Shown: positions 8,033 to 17,805, counted from the first letter of the stretch. The stretch: DNA of 64,000 nt from G965215055 sp965215055 (GCA_965215055.1 OZ244046.1:930001-994000), one strand, 5' to 3'. Made by a program: numbers and translations. The notes: generated by a model from the letters alone, not told the origin.

Positions 8033-8428
8033 ATGGCTGTCTCCATACTTACAGTTACCCACGGAAAAGTAGGGCATGAACTGCTTGCTGTGGCTAAATC
8101 CATGCTCGGCATATTACCCATAACGTGCAAGACCCTGTCCGTGTCTGATACAAGCAAACCGGATGAAATATTTGATAAAGCCAGGAAACTCTGCACTGAA
8201 CTTGATGAAGGAGATGGCGTACTGGTCCTGACCGACATATTTGGTTCAACGCCAAGCAACGTCTGCAACAAACTGGGAGAAATCGCGCACGTGCGGGTAC
8301 TTGCCGGCTTGAACCTGCCCATGTTGATCCGGGTGATGAACTATCCGAACCTGGACTTGCCCAAGCTCGCTGCAAAGGCATTAAGCGGTGCACGTGACGG
8401 TATTATCGACTGCCAAGCCAGAAAATAA
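8033..8428 (+). CDS. Mannose-family PTS EIIA component (regulatory)
   Basis: The 131-residue protein opens with the EIIA-Man pattern MAVSILTVTHGKVGHELL, with the phosphorylated histidine at His10, and has the DGVLVLTDIFGSTPSN motif. It is a stand-alone IIA domain with no IIB, IIC or IID partner nearby, as in many proteobacteria where it forms a regulatory phosphorelay with HPr and enzyme I. ptsH starts 6 bp downstream, so the two are clearly co-transcribed. Confidence 0.92.
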   Translation: MAVSILTVTHGKVGHELLAVAKSMLGILPITCKTLSVSDTSKPDEIFDKARKLCTELDEGDGVLVLTDIFGSTPSNVCNKLGEIAHVRVLAGLNLPMLIRVMNYPNLDLPKLAAKALSGARDGIIDCQARK

Positions 8429-8434
8429 TAACGA

Positions 8435-8704
8435 ATGATAAGTAAAGACATTACTGTCGTTAATAAACTTGGCTTACATGCGCGCGCGGCCGCAAAACTG
8501 GTCGCACTGGCTTCAAGCTATCAAAGCAACGTATCGCTTGAAAGAGAAGGGAAGCAAGTCAATGGTAAAAGTATTATGGGTGTAATGATGCTGGCAGCAA
8601 GCCAGCATTCGGTCGTGACCGTAATTACCGAAGGCAGCGACGAAAAAGACGCCATCGCCAGCATCGAAAACCTATTTAAAAATTACTTTGATGAAGAAGA
8701 ATAA
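8435..8704 (+). CDS. ptsH: HPr phosphocarrier protein
   Basis: The 89-residue HPr carries the enzyme I-dependent site His15 in NKLGLHARAAAKL and the regulatory Ser46 in GKSIMGVMM. Both are intact, so the protein can accept phosphate from enzyme I and be modified by HprK. It lies 6 bp after the EIIA gene and 19 bp before ptsI. Confidence 0.95.
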   Translation: MISKDITVVNKLGLHARAAAKLVALASSYQSNVSLEREGKQVNGKSIMGVMMLAASQHSVVTVITEGSDEKDAIASIENLFKNYFDEEE

Positions 8705-8723
8705 TCCAAGGTAATTATAAAAT

Positions 8724-10454
8724 ATGGCACTGATCATTTCAGGCATTGGGGTATCAAGAGGCATTGCAATCGGTAATGTGCACTCCTTGTACCGTGGTAT
8801 GCCCGAGGTGTTCAAACGCAACCTGGAAAAAGACGAAGTCAAGGGCGAAATTGAGCGCTTCCAAAGTGCCGTAGACGAAGCCAGTCTTCAACTTCGCAGT
8901 ATTAGAAATACAATTCCTGAAGACGCATCCAAAGACGTTGCGGCATTCATCGACTCGCATATTCTCATGCTCAGCGACTCCATGTTACGCAAAGTACCCG
9001 TCGAAATTATTCAGGAACAGCTATGCAATGCGGAGTGGGCACTTAAACAACAACGTGACAAACTGGTCACAGTATTTGAGCAGATGGAAGACGACTACCT
9101 GCGCACACGCATAAACGACGTAGAACACGTCATCAACCTGGTTCAACAGATTCTTAAAGATCGGCAATATACGGTAGAAGTAAAGTCGAGCCCCCTGAAA
9201 GGCAACATCATCGTAGCGGACGACCTCACGCCTGCAGATACCGTTGTAATGCAAAATCAAAGCATTGCCGGCTTTATTACCGAATTGGGCGGTCCCCTGT
9301 CACACACTGCAATTCTGGCGCGCAGCCTGGGAATTTCCGCCGTAGTAGGCATACAAAGTGCGCGTGCGCTGTTGCAACAGGGGGAACAAGTCATCATCGA
9401 TGGCGAAAGCGGGATGGTATTGGCCGGCGTTGATAAAAATACGATTACACACTATCGACAAAGGCAACGAAAGCAAAGAGAGGCGAAACGCAAACTTGCT
9501 TCATTGCGCAATGTTCCCGCCAAAACACGTGACGGTAAGCGCATTAGCTTACAAGCAAACATTGAACTTTCCGAGGATATAAGCACACTCAAACAATCTG
9601 GAGCGGATGGAGTAGGTCTATACCGCACCGAGTTTCTATACATTGATCGCGACGAACCTGCCAACGAGGCCGAACAGCTTAACGCATACCGCAAAGTTAT
9701 TCGCATACTGAAAGGCAAGCCGCTAACCATACGCACCCTGGACCTGGGCGCTGAAAAAGAGTTTGACCCTGATTTTCAGGGGCCATTGACACAAAATCCT
9801 GCACTAGGTTTGCGCGCCATTCGCAGGTCTTTACGAGATACCGATTTATTCAAACAACAACTGCGCGCCATTTTACGCGCCTCGGCCGGCGGGCCAGTCA
9901 GAATCCTGTTACCGATGGTCACCAGCCACTCCGAACTCAGACAATCCTTGTCGATCCTGGCCCAGGCTAAACAAGCATTAAAAGACGCAGGCCATCATTT
10001 TGACCCTGACATCCCGGTTGGTGTAATGATAGAAGTGCCTGCAGCGGCTCTTTCAGCAAACATATTTGCAAAGCAACTTGATTTCCTGTCAATCGGCACA
10101 AACGACCTGATTCAATATACGCTTGCCATTGACAGAATTGATGATCAAGTAAACTACCTGTACGACCCCCTGCATCCATCCGTGCTCAAACTGATCAACC
10201 TGACCTTGCAGGCAGGGCGGCGCGCTAAAATCCCTGTAGCCATGTGTGGCGAAATGGCCGGCGACACGCGCTACACGCGCCTGCTACTGGGCATGGGCTT
10301 GCAGGAGTTCAGTGCACACCCTTCCAACCTGCTGGAAGTCAAGCAGATCATCAATCGCAGCAAAATCTCACAACTGGAAGTCCAGGCCAAAAAAATTCTG
10401 GGTACGACCGTACCTGACAAAATCGGCCCCATGGTCGATGCACTGAACAGCTAG
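8724..10454 (+). CDS. ptsI: PTS enzyme I, phosphoenolpyruvate-protein phosphotransferase
   Basis: The 576-residue enzyme takes phosphate from PEP and passes it to HPr His15. The swivelling histidine domain has GGPLSHTAILARSLG with catalytic His194. The C-terminal PEP-binding barrel shows GVGLYRTEFLY, MIEVPAAAL, LSIGTNDLIQYTLA and MCGEMAGD. Its length is normal. No sugar-specific EIIC is encoded nearby, so this general PTS protein probably feeds the regulatory EIIA proteins PtsN and EIIA-Man. Confidence 0.96.
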   Translation: MALIISGIGVSRGIAIGNVHSLYRGMPEVFKRNLEKDEVKGEIERFQSAVDEASLQLRSIRNTIPEDASKDVAAFIDSHILMLSDSMLRKVPVEIIQEQLCNAEWALKQQRDKLVTVFEQMEDDYLRTRINDVEHVINLVQQILKDRQYTVEVKSSPLKGNIIVADDLTPADTVVMQNQSIAGFITELGGPLSHTAILARSLGISAVVGIQSARALLQQGEQVIIDGESGMVLAGVDKNTITHYRQRQRKQREAKRKLASLRNVPAKTRDGKRISLQANIELSEDISTLKQSGADGVGLYRTEFLYIDRDEPANEAEQLNAYRKVIRILKGKPLTIRTLDLGAEKEFDPDFQGPLTQNPALGLRAIRRSLRDTDLFKQQLRAILRASAGGPVRILLPMVTSHSELRQSLSILAQAKQALKDAGHHFDPDIPVGVMIEVPAAALSANIFAKQLDFLSIGTNDLIQYTLAIDRIDDQVNYLYDPLHPSVLKLINLTLQAGRRAKIPVAMCGEMAGDTRYTRLLLGMGLQEFSAHPSNLLEVKQIINRSKISQLEVQAKKILGTTVPDKIGPMVDALNS

Positions 10455-10540
10455 TTTTTACTTTTCACCCTTTGGCAAGACACCTGCAAGCGGGTACACT
10501 TGCCGCAAACTTTTATATACCCGTAACCCCTAGCTGAAAA

Positions 10541-11896
10541 ATGCCTGAATACATCACACAGATGCAAGACCACACTTTGAAGGTCGTCAATGAAGCCCTG
10601 CAAACGGGAACCATGCAGCGTGCGCGGCGCATACTCAATGCACTGCATCCGGCCGAGATTGCCAACCTGCTGGAAGCACTTCCGCATTCCCAACGCGGCA
10701 TTGTATGGAACATGCTGGATCATGACGATGACGGCGATATTCTGTTGAACCTGGGTGATGAAGTTCGCAACGGTTTAATCAAGCTCATGGACAGTGACGC
10801 GCTAGTTTCCGCCACGGAAGGCCTTGAGATAGACGACCTGGCAGACTTGCTCGCAGACCTGCCTGATGCGGTAGCACAACAAGCCCTCGCTGGTATGGAC
10901 CACCAGGACCGACAGCGTCTGGAGGCAGTGCTGTCATACGACGAAGATACCGCCGGTGGCTTGATGAACACCGACACCGTTACAGTACGGCGTGACGTTA
11001 CCCTTGACGTAGTGTTGAATTACCTGCGTGCACGGGGTGAGTTGCCCCCTGCTACAGACTCGTTATTCGTTGTAGACCGCTACGACCATTACGTAGGGAC
11101 ATTGGCGCTGTCAAAGGTACTGACTCACAAGCCGACCAAGCTTGTACATGACGTATTAGAAGATAACGTCGAAGCATTTCGGGCAAACACCGAAGCCTCC
11201 ATCGTTGCCAGGTCATTTGAAGACCTCGACCTGGTTTCTGCTGCCGTCGTTGACGAAAACGATAAACTGATTGGCCGTATCACGATTGATGACGTTGTAG
11301 ACGTAATTCGCGAAGAAGCCGAGCATTCAGTACTCAGCATGGCGGGTTTATCCGAAGAGGAAGACCTATTCGGCCCAGTAGTCGCATCCACGCGGCGGCG
11401 TGCAATTTGGCTGGGCATCAACCTTCTAACCGCCTTTCTTGCCGCCTGGGTGATTAGCCTGTTCCAAACGACACTGGAAAAAATCATCATACTGGCAGTA
11501 CTCATTCCTGTAGTTGCAAGCATGGGTGGAATCGCCGGCAGTCAAACGTTAACACTTGTTATTCGCGGTCTTGCACTGGGGCAAGTGGGGCGCAGCAACA
11601 CAAAGCTGTTACTACTCAAAGAACTCTCCGTAGGCTTCCTGAACGGCATGATGTGGGCCGTTATCGTTGCACTTGTCATTATCTTGTGGTTCAAAAATTA
11701 CAAGATGGGAGGAGTTATTGCCGCGGCGATGATGGCGAACCTGATCTGTGCTGCCCTTGCAGGCGTTTCCATTCCGATCATTTTACGCAAACTCAAGATC
11801 GACCCGGCGATTGCAGGCGGCGTTGTTCTTACCACCATAACCGACGTAGCTGGAATTTTCGCGTTTCTTGGTTTAGGAGCCTGGCTGCTTTTATAG
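10541..11896 (+). CDS. mgtE: MgtE magnesium transporter
   Basis: The 451-residue protein has the complete MgtE order: an N-terminal superhelical domain (about 1-130, with LHPAEIANLLEALP), two CBS domains (about 135-255) that sense Mg2+, a connecting helix, and five transmembrane helices (about 285-450) with the conserved MGGIAGSQTLTLVIRGLALG segment lining the pore. It imports Mg2+ and closes when cytosolic Mg2+ is high. It often follows ptsI in gammaproteobacteria; here the gap is 86 bp. Confidence 0.95.
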   Translation: MPEYITQMQDHTLKVVNEALQTGTMQRARRILNALHPAEIANLLEALPHSQRGIVWNMLDHDDDGDILLNLGDEVRNGLIKLMDSDALVSATEGLEIDDLADLLADLPDAVAQQALAGMDHQDRQRLEAVLSYDEDTAGGLMNTDTVTVRRDVTLDVVLNYLRARGELPPATDSLFVVDRYDHYVGTLALSKVLTHKPTKLVHDVLEDNVEAFRANTEASIVARSFEDLDLVSAAVVDENDKLIGRITIDDVVDVIREEAEHSVLSMAGLSEEEDLFGPVVASTRRRAIWLGINLLTAFLAAWVISLFQTTLEKIIILAVLIPVVASMGGIAGSQTLTLVIRGLALGQVGRSNTKLLLLKELSVGFLNGMMWAVIVALVIILWFKNYKMGGVIAAAMMANLICAALAGVSIPIILRKLKIDPAIAGGVVLTTITDVAGIFAFLGLGAWLLL

Positions 11897-11965
11897 TACG
11901 AAAAGCTGGGATTTCACGATGAGATCCCACCGGGGAATAAGAAATTGTGGAGGAATTTGCCGAGG

Positions 11966-12865
11966 CTAGTCCTGGCGTTTATCTTCTTCCTGTTGCCTGC
12001 GCCATTGCTCGACGGCCTCTTCTTTTCGTTGCAGCCAAATATCCTTGCGCTCTGCGATACGCCGGTTACGCGCACCCTCCTTTAAGGGGATGGTACTCCT
12101 CCCGAAGAGAACCTGTTTCAGAAAGCGCATGGCGAACTGCAACCGCTTATCTTCATCTTTTACCAGTTCGTCAACTTCATTATCACTTATATCGAATACC
12201 GACCGAAACCCTTTTGACTGAACAAACTCCGCGAAGCTATCCATGTCATAGCTGCACATATCGAAAAGTTGCAGACTGCGTTCCGAAGGCGCGCCGACTG
12301 TAGGCCCACTGGACCTCTTCTTCAGAATGATGTCCCGCCATTCACGATTCATCTCATCGTACTTCTCAATGCCCTGTTCACGGCGATATTCCGCAACGGT
12401 TTGCTTTTTCGGTTCAAAGTGTCCGAGACAGTGTTCTTCCTTCACTACAAAGTAGATATCATCCACGCTGGCGGATTCCTTTTTACGCACCCCCATGTTG
12501 CCCAAGGCATAGTAGCGGCAGGCCGCGGGACGATCTTCATACACCCCGCAGCCATCCTTGGTCAGATGCACGCACTCAGTGGTACCCGGCTTGGTAATCA
12601 TCTTGAGCCCCGGCATATTGTGGTAATCCATTGCAAAGGGCATGGTGTACCTGGCTACAAACTCCTTCGAATCGATAGCAAGGCGATTTTTTAACCGGAT
12701 AACGTCGTAAGGCGTCAGGGTGATATCAATGTTCTTGCAGCAAGCGTTAAAACATGCAATGCCCTTGTGACAATGAAATTGAAACTCACTGTCGACGTTT
12801 AATTCCTGTGGCTGAATAGGGCTTTCAACCGGAACCCCCTGCTTTACATCCTGCGTGTCCACCAA
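11966..12865 (-). CDS. YkgJ-family cysteine-cluster protein
   Basis: The 299-residue protein has the YkgJ/UPF0153 zinc- or iron-binding cysteine cluster: CHKGIACFNACC near residue 33, then CVHLTKDGCGVYEDRPAACRYY near 95-118, which matches the family's CxxxxxxxC and GC..YxxRPxxCR patterns. The C-terminal half is charged and ends in a long basic helix. The biochemical role of the family is unknown. It lies downstream of aprA in the same direction after a 122-bp gap, so it may belong to the aprBA transcript; a link to sulfur oxidation is inference from position only. Confidence 0.8.
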   Translation of the reverse strand: MVDTQDVKQGVPVESPIQPQELNVDSEFQFHCHKGIACFNACCKNIDITLTPYDVIRLKNRLAIDSKEFVARYTMPFAMDYHNMPGLKMITKPGTTECVHLTKDGCGVYEDRPAACRYYALGNMGVRKKESASVDDIYFVVKEEHCLGHFEPKKQTVAEYRREQGIEKYDEMNREWRDIILKKRSSGPTVGAPSERSLQLFDMCSYDMDSFAEFVQSKGFRSVFDISDNEVDELVKDEDKRLQFAMRFLKQVLFGRSTIPLKEGARNRRIAERKDIWLQRKEEAVEQWRRQQEEDKRQD

Positions 12866-12987
12866 GGGTTCACCTCACACGCAGTGATAACAGGAAAGAT
12901 CTGTGCGTCTTTCTTTTTACGTTACACGCTGACAGCCGGGCACCCTCTTGCAGCATACCCCGCGGCCTTGTACCAGGAAGACGTGCG

Positions 12988-14964
12988 TCAGGCGACTTTT
13001 GACGGGGGCCTGGATATCGCCTCAGGCTCGTCATCGGCCGTCTTGATCAACTGCACGTACGGAACCTTTTTCAGCTTCCATTCGCCCGTGTGCCGATCAA
13101 AGGTAGAGTTTGCAAAGCACTTCCAGTTGTCGTCATCGATCTGCATATAATCGGCGCGATAGTAATAACCCGGATAACGTGTTTCCTCTCTGAACTGAAT
13201 GTGCTTCATGTGCGCATAAGCGGCAATGAGTCGATGATAATTCTCCCAGGCACGCAACAGTTCATGCAAGTCTTTAGCGCGCATTTTAAGAGAGTCTTCA
13301 CGCAACATCTCCAGCTTGCGTTCCGCCACGTCCAGCATCGCCTTGTTCGTTTGATACATGGTAGACACACCGGCCACGTACTCATCCATAATTTTTTGCA
13401 GGCGGAACTGGAACATCTTAGGCGTAATGTAATGCGGATTGATATCGATTGCCGTGGTGTAATCCTTATGCTCCAAAAATGTTTTTACAGGCGCGTAAAT
13501 TTCCGCAGTGATATCATCTACCGACCTTGCCATTTCCGGCTTCCAGTCCTTGTTATCCATGGCAAATTTAACCAATGCCTTGGCCGCGATGCGCCCCTCT
13601 GCATGAGAGCCGCTGGAAAACTTGTGCCCCGAGGCACCCACGCCGTCACCCGCAGTAAACAAACCCTTAACGGTAGTCATACGATTGTAGCCCCAATGAT
13701 AGTGGTCAGGCGTACCGGGAATATCGTCCGGCCCTGAACACCAAATACCGGCACATCCAGCATGAGAACCGAGAAGATAAGGCTCAGTCGGCATAAGCTC
13801 AGACATCTCCTTATCGGGTTCAATGTTTTCCCCGGCCCACACGCCGCACTGACCAATAGTCATGTCCAGAAAATCTTCCCATGCCTCGGCTTCCAGGTGC
13901 TTGATTTCCTTAGGCGTCATATTCTCCGCGAGTTTCGCCATGGCAGATGGCGTATCCATCAGGATGGGACCACGCCCTTCTTTCATCTCCTTCATCATCA
14001 GGTGATTACGCAGACAGGTACCCATTTTGAAGCCGACTGCGTAAGAGTCATAACCGCTTTCTTTCAAGCTCCCGTAATTTTTCTCCTGGTAATCTTCACC
14101 AAAGGCATTCATGGCTTTTGCTTTGAACAACAAGAACCATGCTCCAACCGGCCCATAACCGTCCTTGAAGCGTGCAGGGACAAAGCGGTTTTCCATCAAG
14201 GTCAGTTCCGCGCCACATTCCGCGGCCATCGAATACGTGGAACCGGCGTTCCAGACCGGGTACCAGGCGCGCCCGGTGCCTTCACCCACTGAACGCGGGC
14301 GGAATACATTCACCGCGCCCCCAGCGGCGAGCAGGCAGCACTTGAACTTGAATACATACAACTTGTTATCCCGCACACTGAAACCGGCGCATCCGGCAAC
14401 GCGGCTTGGGTCATTCTTGTCGGTTTCCAGCCGCACGATGAAAATGCGCTCCAGAATATTTTCGGTGCCCAGTGCCTTCTTGGCGGCTTCGGCCACGATC
14501 CACTTATAGGACTCACCGTTGATCATTATCTGCCACTTACCCGAACGTACACATTTGCCGCCTTCCACCAGGGGCTTACCTTCATCGCCGGGCTGCTTCC
14601 AGATGGGCAGGCCCCATTTTTCAAAGTTGTGTACAGAATCATCAACGTGGCGACCAACGTCATAGACGAGGTCTTCGCGCGTGATACCCATCAAATCCCC
14701 GCGCACGTAGCGGACATAATCCGCCGGATCATGTTCGCCCATATAGGTATTGATTGCAGAAAGTCCTTGTGCAACGGCACCAGACCGGTCCATTGCTGCC
14801 TTATCTACCAATTTGACTTTAAGATCTATCCCCTGCTCCTTGGCCTTGTCCATCCAGCGCTTGATTTCAAATGCAGCACCGCTGGCAGCCATGCCTCCAC
14901 CGATAATTAAGATATCGACTTCCTCTTCGATAATCTCCGGACTATCAAAACTGTATTCGCTCAT
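12988..14964 (-). CDS. aprA: AprA, dissimilatory adenylylsulfate reductase alpha subunit
   Basis: The 658-residue FAD enzyme has the N-terminal dinucleotide motif IIGGGMAASGAAFE (about 20-33), the region DRSGAVAQGLSAINTYMG, the ARFKDGYGPVGAWFLLFKA segment that contributes to substrate binding, and GDGVGASGHKFSSGSHAEGR. In sulfur oxidisers the AprBA complex works in the oxidative direction, combining sulfite with AMP to give APS in the cytoplasm. Its length is that of the usual AprA. It lies 72 bp downstream of aprB, with a strong hairpin between the two. Confidence 0.97.
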   Translation of the reverse strand: MSEYSFDSPEIIEEEVDILIIGGGMAASGAAFEIKRWMDKAKEQGIDLKVKLVDKAAMDRSGAVAQGLSAINTYMGEHDPADYVRYVRGDLMGITREDLVYDVGRHVDDSVHNFEKWGLPIWKQPGDEGKPLVEGGKCVRSGKWQIMINGESYKWIVAEAAKKALGTENILERIFIVRLETDKNDPSRVAGCAGFSVRDNKLYVFKFKCCLLAAGGAVNVFRPRSVGEGTGRAWYPVWNAGSTYSMAAECGAELTLMENRFVPARFKDGYGPVGAWFLLFKAKAMNAFGEDYQEKNYGSLKESGYDSYAVGFKMGTCLRNHLMMKEMKEGRGPILMDTPSAMAKLAENMTPKEIKHLEAEAWEDFLDMTIGQCGVWAGENIEPDKEMSELMPTEPYLLGSHAGCAGIWCSGPDDIPGTPDHYHWGYNRMTTVKGLFTAGDGVGASGHKFSSGSHAEGRIAAKALVKFAMDNKDWKPEMARSVDDITAEIYAPVKTFLEHKDYTTAIDINPHYITPKMFQFRLQKIMDEYVAGVSTMYQTNKAMLDVAERKLEMLREDSLKMRAKDLHELLRAWENYHRLIAAYAHMKHIQFREETRYPGYYYRADYMQIDDDNWKCFANSTFDRHTGEWKLKKVPYVQLIKTADDEPEAISRPPSKVA

Positions 14965-14989
14965 TATTACTTGCCTCTGCTGAAAAATA

Positions 14990-15017
14990 AGGCCGAGCTT
15001 CCCCTTATGCTCGGCCT
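14990..15017 (-). terminator. Intercistronic hairpin between aprB and aprA
   Basis: Arms AGGCCGAGC (14990-14998) and GCTCGGCCT (15009-15017) form a perfect 9-bp stem with a 10-base loop. Read in the gene direction, the stem is followed by TTATTTTT, so it resembles a leaky rho-independent terminator or a transcript-stabilising hairpin. It could set different AprB and AprA expression levels or protect the upstream mRNA. Confidence 0.55.
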
Positions 15018-15036
15018 GGAATAATTAAAAACGGGC

Positions 15037-15501
15037 TCAGTTTGCGACGAACTGACTCGTGTCGCAGTCATGCGTACCCTTGGTAAACAAGCTGCTGTGG
15101 TCTGAAATTTCATCCAGGTTTGCTTCGTTCTCACCACCATAGGGGTCTGCCGACCCTTCCGGAGTGGTACGAATCGGAAACTTGAAGCGTTTCATGTTGC
15201 CATTGCGGAATTTAATCGTCCACATGATCGAGTCCGTGCCGCGAAGTGGTTGCACCGATGCACCCAGTGGTACAACGTCTGCATAATGGCGGCACTCAAT
15301 GGCCTGTTGCGGGCAGATTTTTACACACGAATAACACTCCCAACACTGCTCAGGCTCCTGGTTAAACGCCTTCATGGCATGGCCGGTCAGCGAACCGTCT
15401 TTATCAAGCAGCATCAAGTCATGGGGGCAAATGTACATGCAAGCAGTTTTATCCTGGCCCTTGCATCCATCGCATTTATCGGTACGTACGTAGGTAGGCA
15501 T
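15037..15501 (-). CDS. aprB: AprB, dissimilatory adenylylsulfate reductase beta subunit
   Basis: The 154-residue ferredoxin-like subunit carries two [4Fe-4S] motifs: CDGCKGQDKTACMYICPHDL near residues 10-29 (with the insertion characteristic of AprB) and CWECYSCVKICPQQAIEC near 53-70. The C-terminal tail wraps AprA in known structures. It relays electrons from the AprA flavin. It is the first gene of the apr operon; 205 bp upstream without a gene must hold the promoter, but I could not assign -35/-10 boxes with confidence. Confidence 0.97.
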   Translation of the reverse strand: MPTYVRTDKCDGCKGQDKTACMYICPHDLMLLDKDGSLTGHAMKAFNQEPEQCWECYSCVKICPQQAIECRHYADVVPLGASVQPLRGTDSIMWTIKFRNGNMKRFKFPIRTTPEGSADPYGGENEANLDEISDHSSLFTKGTHDCDTSQFVAN

Positions 15502-15706
15502 ATCTATTCTCCAAAATTATTCAGGCTGACTTCAGTATTTTTGTGTTCCGTAGCACTGAGCAATCAGAATAAGTCAAAATAGTAGTTCAACTCCTTAATC
15601 TAAACCCTTTAGAGTAAAAATTCCAATAGCTATAACTTTCCAAGCCATAAATCCCACTTATTCTGCATTTATGGACAGCATTTGCAGGTATTCCTGGTTA
15701 AACATG

Positions 15707-15913
15707 CTACGCCGAAGTGAGGTCCTTGAAAAAAGTGCCGGGCTTGAAATCAAATATTTTGTCCAGCTCCAGTTCCGTAATCAGCTGATCGACAGCCTCC
15801 TGGCCGTGTTCCTTCTGTACTTCGGCCAGTATGAGCTTGGCACCATTCCTGGTGTAGCCGCCTGCGACTTGTGACTGATTGCGTAGCAATTCTCGCGCTT
15901 TATCCAGAGTCAT
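15707..15913 (-). CDS. Small conserved hypothetical protein (68 aa)
   Basis: The 68-residue soluble protein opens MTLDKARELLRNQSQVAGGY and ends in DFKPGTFFKDL. It is mostly helical by eye and has no cysteine or transmembrane segment. I do not recognise a named family with certainty. The coding character is good, with charged helices and no low-complexity sequence, and the divergent retropepsin gene starts 70 bp away, so the spacer 15914-15982 probably contains both promoters. It lies upstream of aprB in the same direction. Confidence 0.6.
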   Translation of the reverse strand: MTLDKARELLRNQSQVAGGYTRNGAKLILAEVQKEHGQEAVDQLITELELDKIFDFKPGTFFKDLTSA

Positions 15914-15982
15914 GGTAATAAAAGCAGGTTACGTATATTTGCTACAGCATACCACCTGTGAATCTGAAATAATGAATGCCTT

Positions 15983-16504
15983 ATGAACGAGCAATCCCGG
16001 CAACAGACCAGGCGCATGGGCAAAGGCATGATATACGCCGCCTGGGTCCTGGTATTTATTTTGATGGTATGGCTTTTTGACGTCATGGAAACCGGCAAGC
16101 GCAACCCGAACCAAAAAGTGAGAACCCACGTGCTTGCGGGAGGACAGAAGGAAATCGTCTTGCAGAGCAGTAGATACGGCCATTACGTAACGACCGGCAG
16201 AATCAATAACGAAAAAGTTACCTTCTTGGTTGATACCGGTGCCAGCTACGTTTCCGTGCCGCAACACGTAGCCAGAAAAGCAGGGTTACAAAAAGGCCGC
16301 CCGATCGCTGCAACAACTGCAAACGGCGTGGTAGTCGTATATGCCACGACACTGGATACAATCAGTATCGGGGACATAACATTGTACGACATCAAGGCTG
16401 ACATCAATCCACACATGCAAGGGGACGAGGTCTTGTTAGGCATGTCATTTCTCAGGCACCTGTCCGTAAGCCATGCGGACGGCCAATTGACCATACGTCA
16501 ATAA
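15983..16504 (+). CDS. Membrane-anchored retropepsin-like aspartic protease
   Basis: The 173-residue protein has one N-terminal transmembrane segment (about residues 15-33) and then a single-lobed clan AA aspartic protease domain, with the active-site motif FLVDTGASYVSVP near residue 84 and a downstream LGMSFLRHLSV strand typical of the TIGR02281-type proteobacterial family. The protease domain should be periplasmic. Substrates are unknown. It converges on the PPi-phosphofructokinase gene with 11 bp between the stop codons. Confidence 0.85.
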   Translation: MNEQSRQQTRRMGKGMIYAAWVLVFILMVWLFDVMETGKRNPNQKVRTHVLAGGQKEIVLQSSRYGHYVTTGRINNEKVTFLVDTGASYVSVPQHVARKAGLQKGRPIAATTANGVVVVYATTLDTISIGDITLYDIKADINPHMQGDEVLLGMSFLRHLSVSHADGQLTIRQ

Positions 16505-16515
16505 ACACGTTTCGT

Positions 16516-17778
16516 TCAGGGCGTGAAGGCAGTGCGTAACACTTTGGGCACCGGTACATTCTTCAGCCTCACGTACCTTGGCAGGCCGTCTTTGTAAGGC
16601 GGATAGGCTTCACCCTTAATCAACGGCGCCAAGTAGGTATGGCAACGCCTGGTAATACCGAAACCGTCTTTTGTCATATAACTTCGCGGCAGCATTTTCT
16701 CCACGTTAGCCACCTTTGCCAACGGCGCACTGCCAATCTTCCACCTGTAAGGCTTGTTGGAAGTGCGCACAATTATCGGCATGACCGCGGTCTTGCCCTG
16801 CAAGGCGAACTGCACCGCCGCCTTGCCTATGGCATAGGCGTGATCCACGTCCGTTTTAGAGGCAATGTGCCTGGCGGCGCGTTGCAGATAATCTGCAACG
16901 GCCCAATGATATTTATAGCCGTGCTCCTCTTTCACCATGTCTGCAATTACCGGGGCCACGCCTCCCAGTTGTTTATGGCCAAATGCGTCCGTAGTACCGG
17001 CGTCAGCTATGAATTTTCCATCCGCGAAGCGCGCGCCTTCCGAAACACAAATTACGCAATAACCGTATTTTTCCACGCATTCTTTTACACGCCTTAAAAA
17101 GGCTTTCTTATCAAAGGCGATTTCCGGAAATAAAATAATATGCGGGGCATCATCCTTGTCCTCCCTGGCAAGTCCGCTTGCCGCCGCAATCCAGCCGGCG
17201 TGTCTTCCCATCACCTCCATAACGAACACCTTGGTAGAAGTTTTCGCCATCGACTTCACGTCAAACGCAGCCTCTTTTATCGACACCGCGACATATTTTG
17301 CGACGGAGCCAAACCCGGGGCAGTTATCCGTAAACGGCAAATCATTATCAACCGTCTTGGGAATACCGATGCACTGTATGGGATAGCCCATCTTCCTGCT
17401 GAACTGTGAAACCTTGAGCGAAGTATCCTGAGAATCGCCACCGCCGTTGTAAAAAAAATAGCCGATATTGTGCGCCTTGAACACCTCCATCAGCCTGTCA
17501 TACCGTGCCCGGTCTTCCTCGACACCTTTCAACTTGTAACGGCAGGTGCCAAATGCCCCCGAGGGCGTATGCATCAAGGCGGAAATTGCCCTTGCCGACT
17601 CTTTCGAAGTATCAATCAAATCTTCCGTCAGCGCACCGATAATCCCATTGCGCCCCGCGTAAACCTTGCCGACTTTATCCCTATGCTTGCGTGCGGTTTC
17701 AATCACGCCACATGCGGTCGCGTTAATAACCGCCGTTACTCCTCCTGATTGCGCATAAAATACATTGCGTTTTTCCAT
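16516..17778 (-). CDS. Pyrophosphate-dependent 6-phosphofructokinase
   Basis: The 420-residue enzyme interconverts fructose 6-phosphate and fructose 1,6-bisphosphate with pyrophosphate as phosphoryl donor. The donor-site motif reads GGGDSQDTS near residue 114, of the GGDDS type that excludes ATP, followed by GIPKTVDNDLPFTD and MEVMGRHAGWIAAAS. Reversible PPi-PFK is common in autotrophic sulfur oxidisers and methylotrophs, where it can serve the Calvin cycle as well as glycolysis; here that is inference. A 118-residue hypothetical gene lies 27 bp upstream, probably in the same transcript. Confidence 0.93.
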   Translation of the reverse strand: MEKRNVFYAQSGGVTAVINATACGVIETARKHRDKVGKVYAGRNGIIGALTEDLIDTSKESARAISALMHTPSGAFGTCRYKLKGVEEDRARYDRLMEVFKAHNIGYFFYNGGGDSQDTSLKVSQFSRKMGYPIQCIGIPKTVDNDLPFTDNCPGFGSVAKYVAVSIKEAAFDVKSMAKTSTKVFVMEVMGRHAGWIAAASGLAREDKDDAPHIILFPEIAFDKKAFLRRVKECVEKYGYCVICVSEGARFADGKFIADAGTTDAFGHKQLGGVAPVIADMVKEEHGYKYHWAVADYLQRAARHIASKTDVDHAYAIGKAAVQFALQGKTAVMPIIVRTSNKPYRWKIGSAPLAKVANVEKMLPRSYMTKDGFGITRRCHTYLAPLIKGEAYPPYKDGLPRYVRLKNVPVPKVLRTAFTP

Positions 17779-17805
17779 CTTGTTTCCTGGTCCTGCGTTA
17801 TTGAC

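Noticed and set aside
12988..14964. Several long plus-strand frames opposite aprA
   Set aside because: They are shadows of the well-identified aprA coding strand and lack domains or start signals.
15502..15706. Possible small gene or RNA in the aprB upstream region
   Set aside because: No frame of useful length and no stable hairpin with a terminator were seen; it is treated as promoter region.
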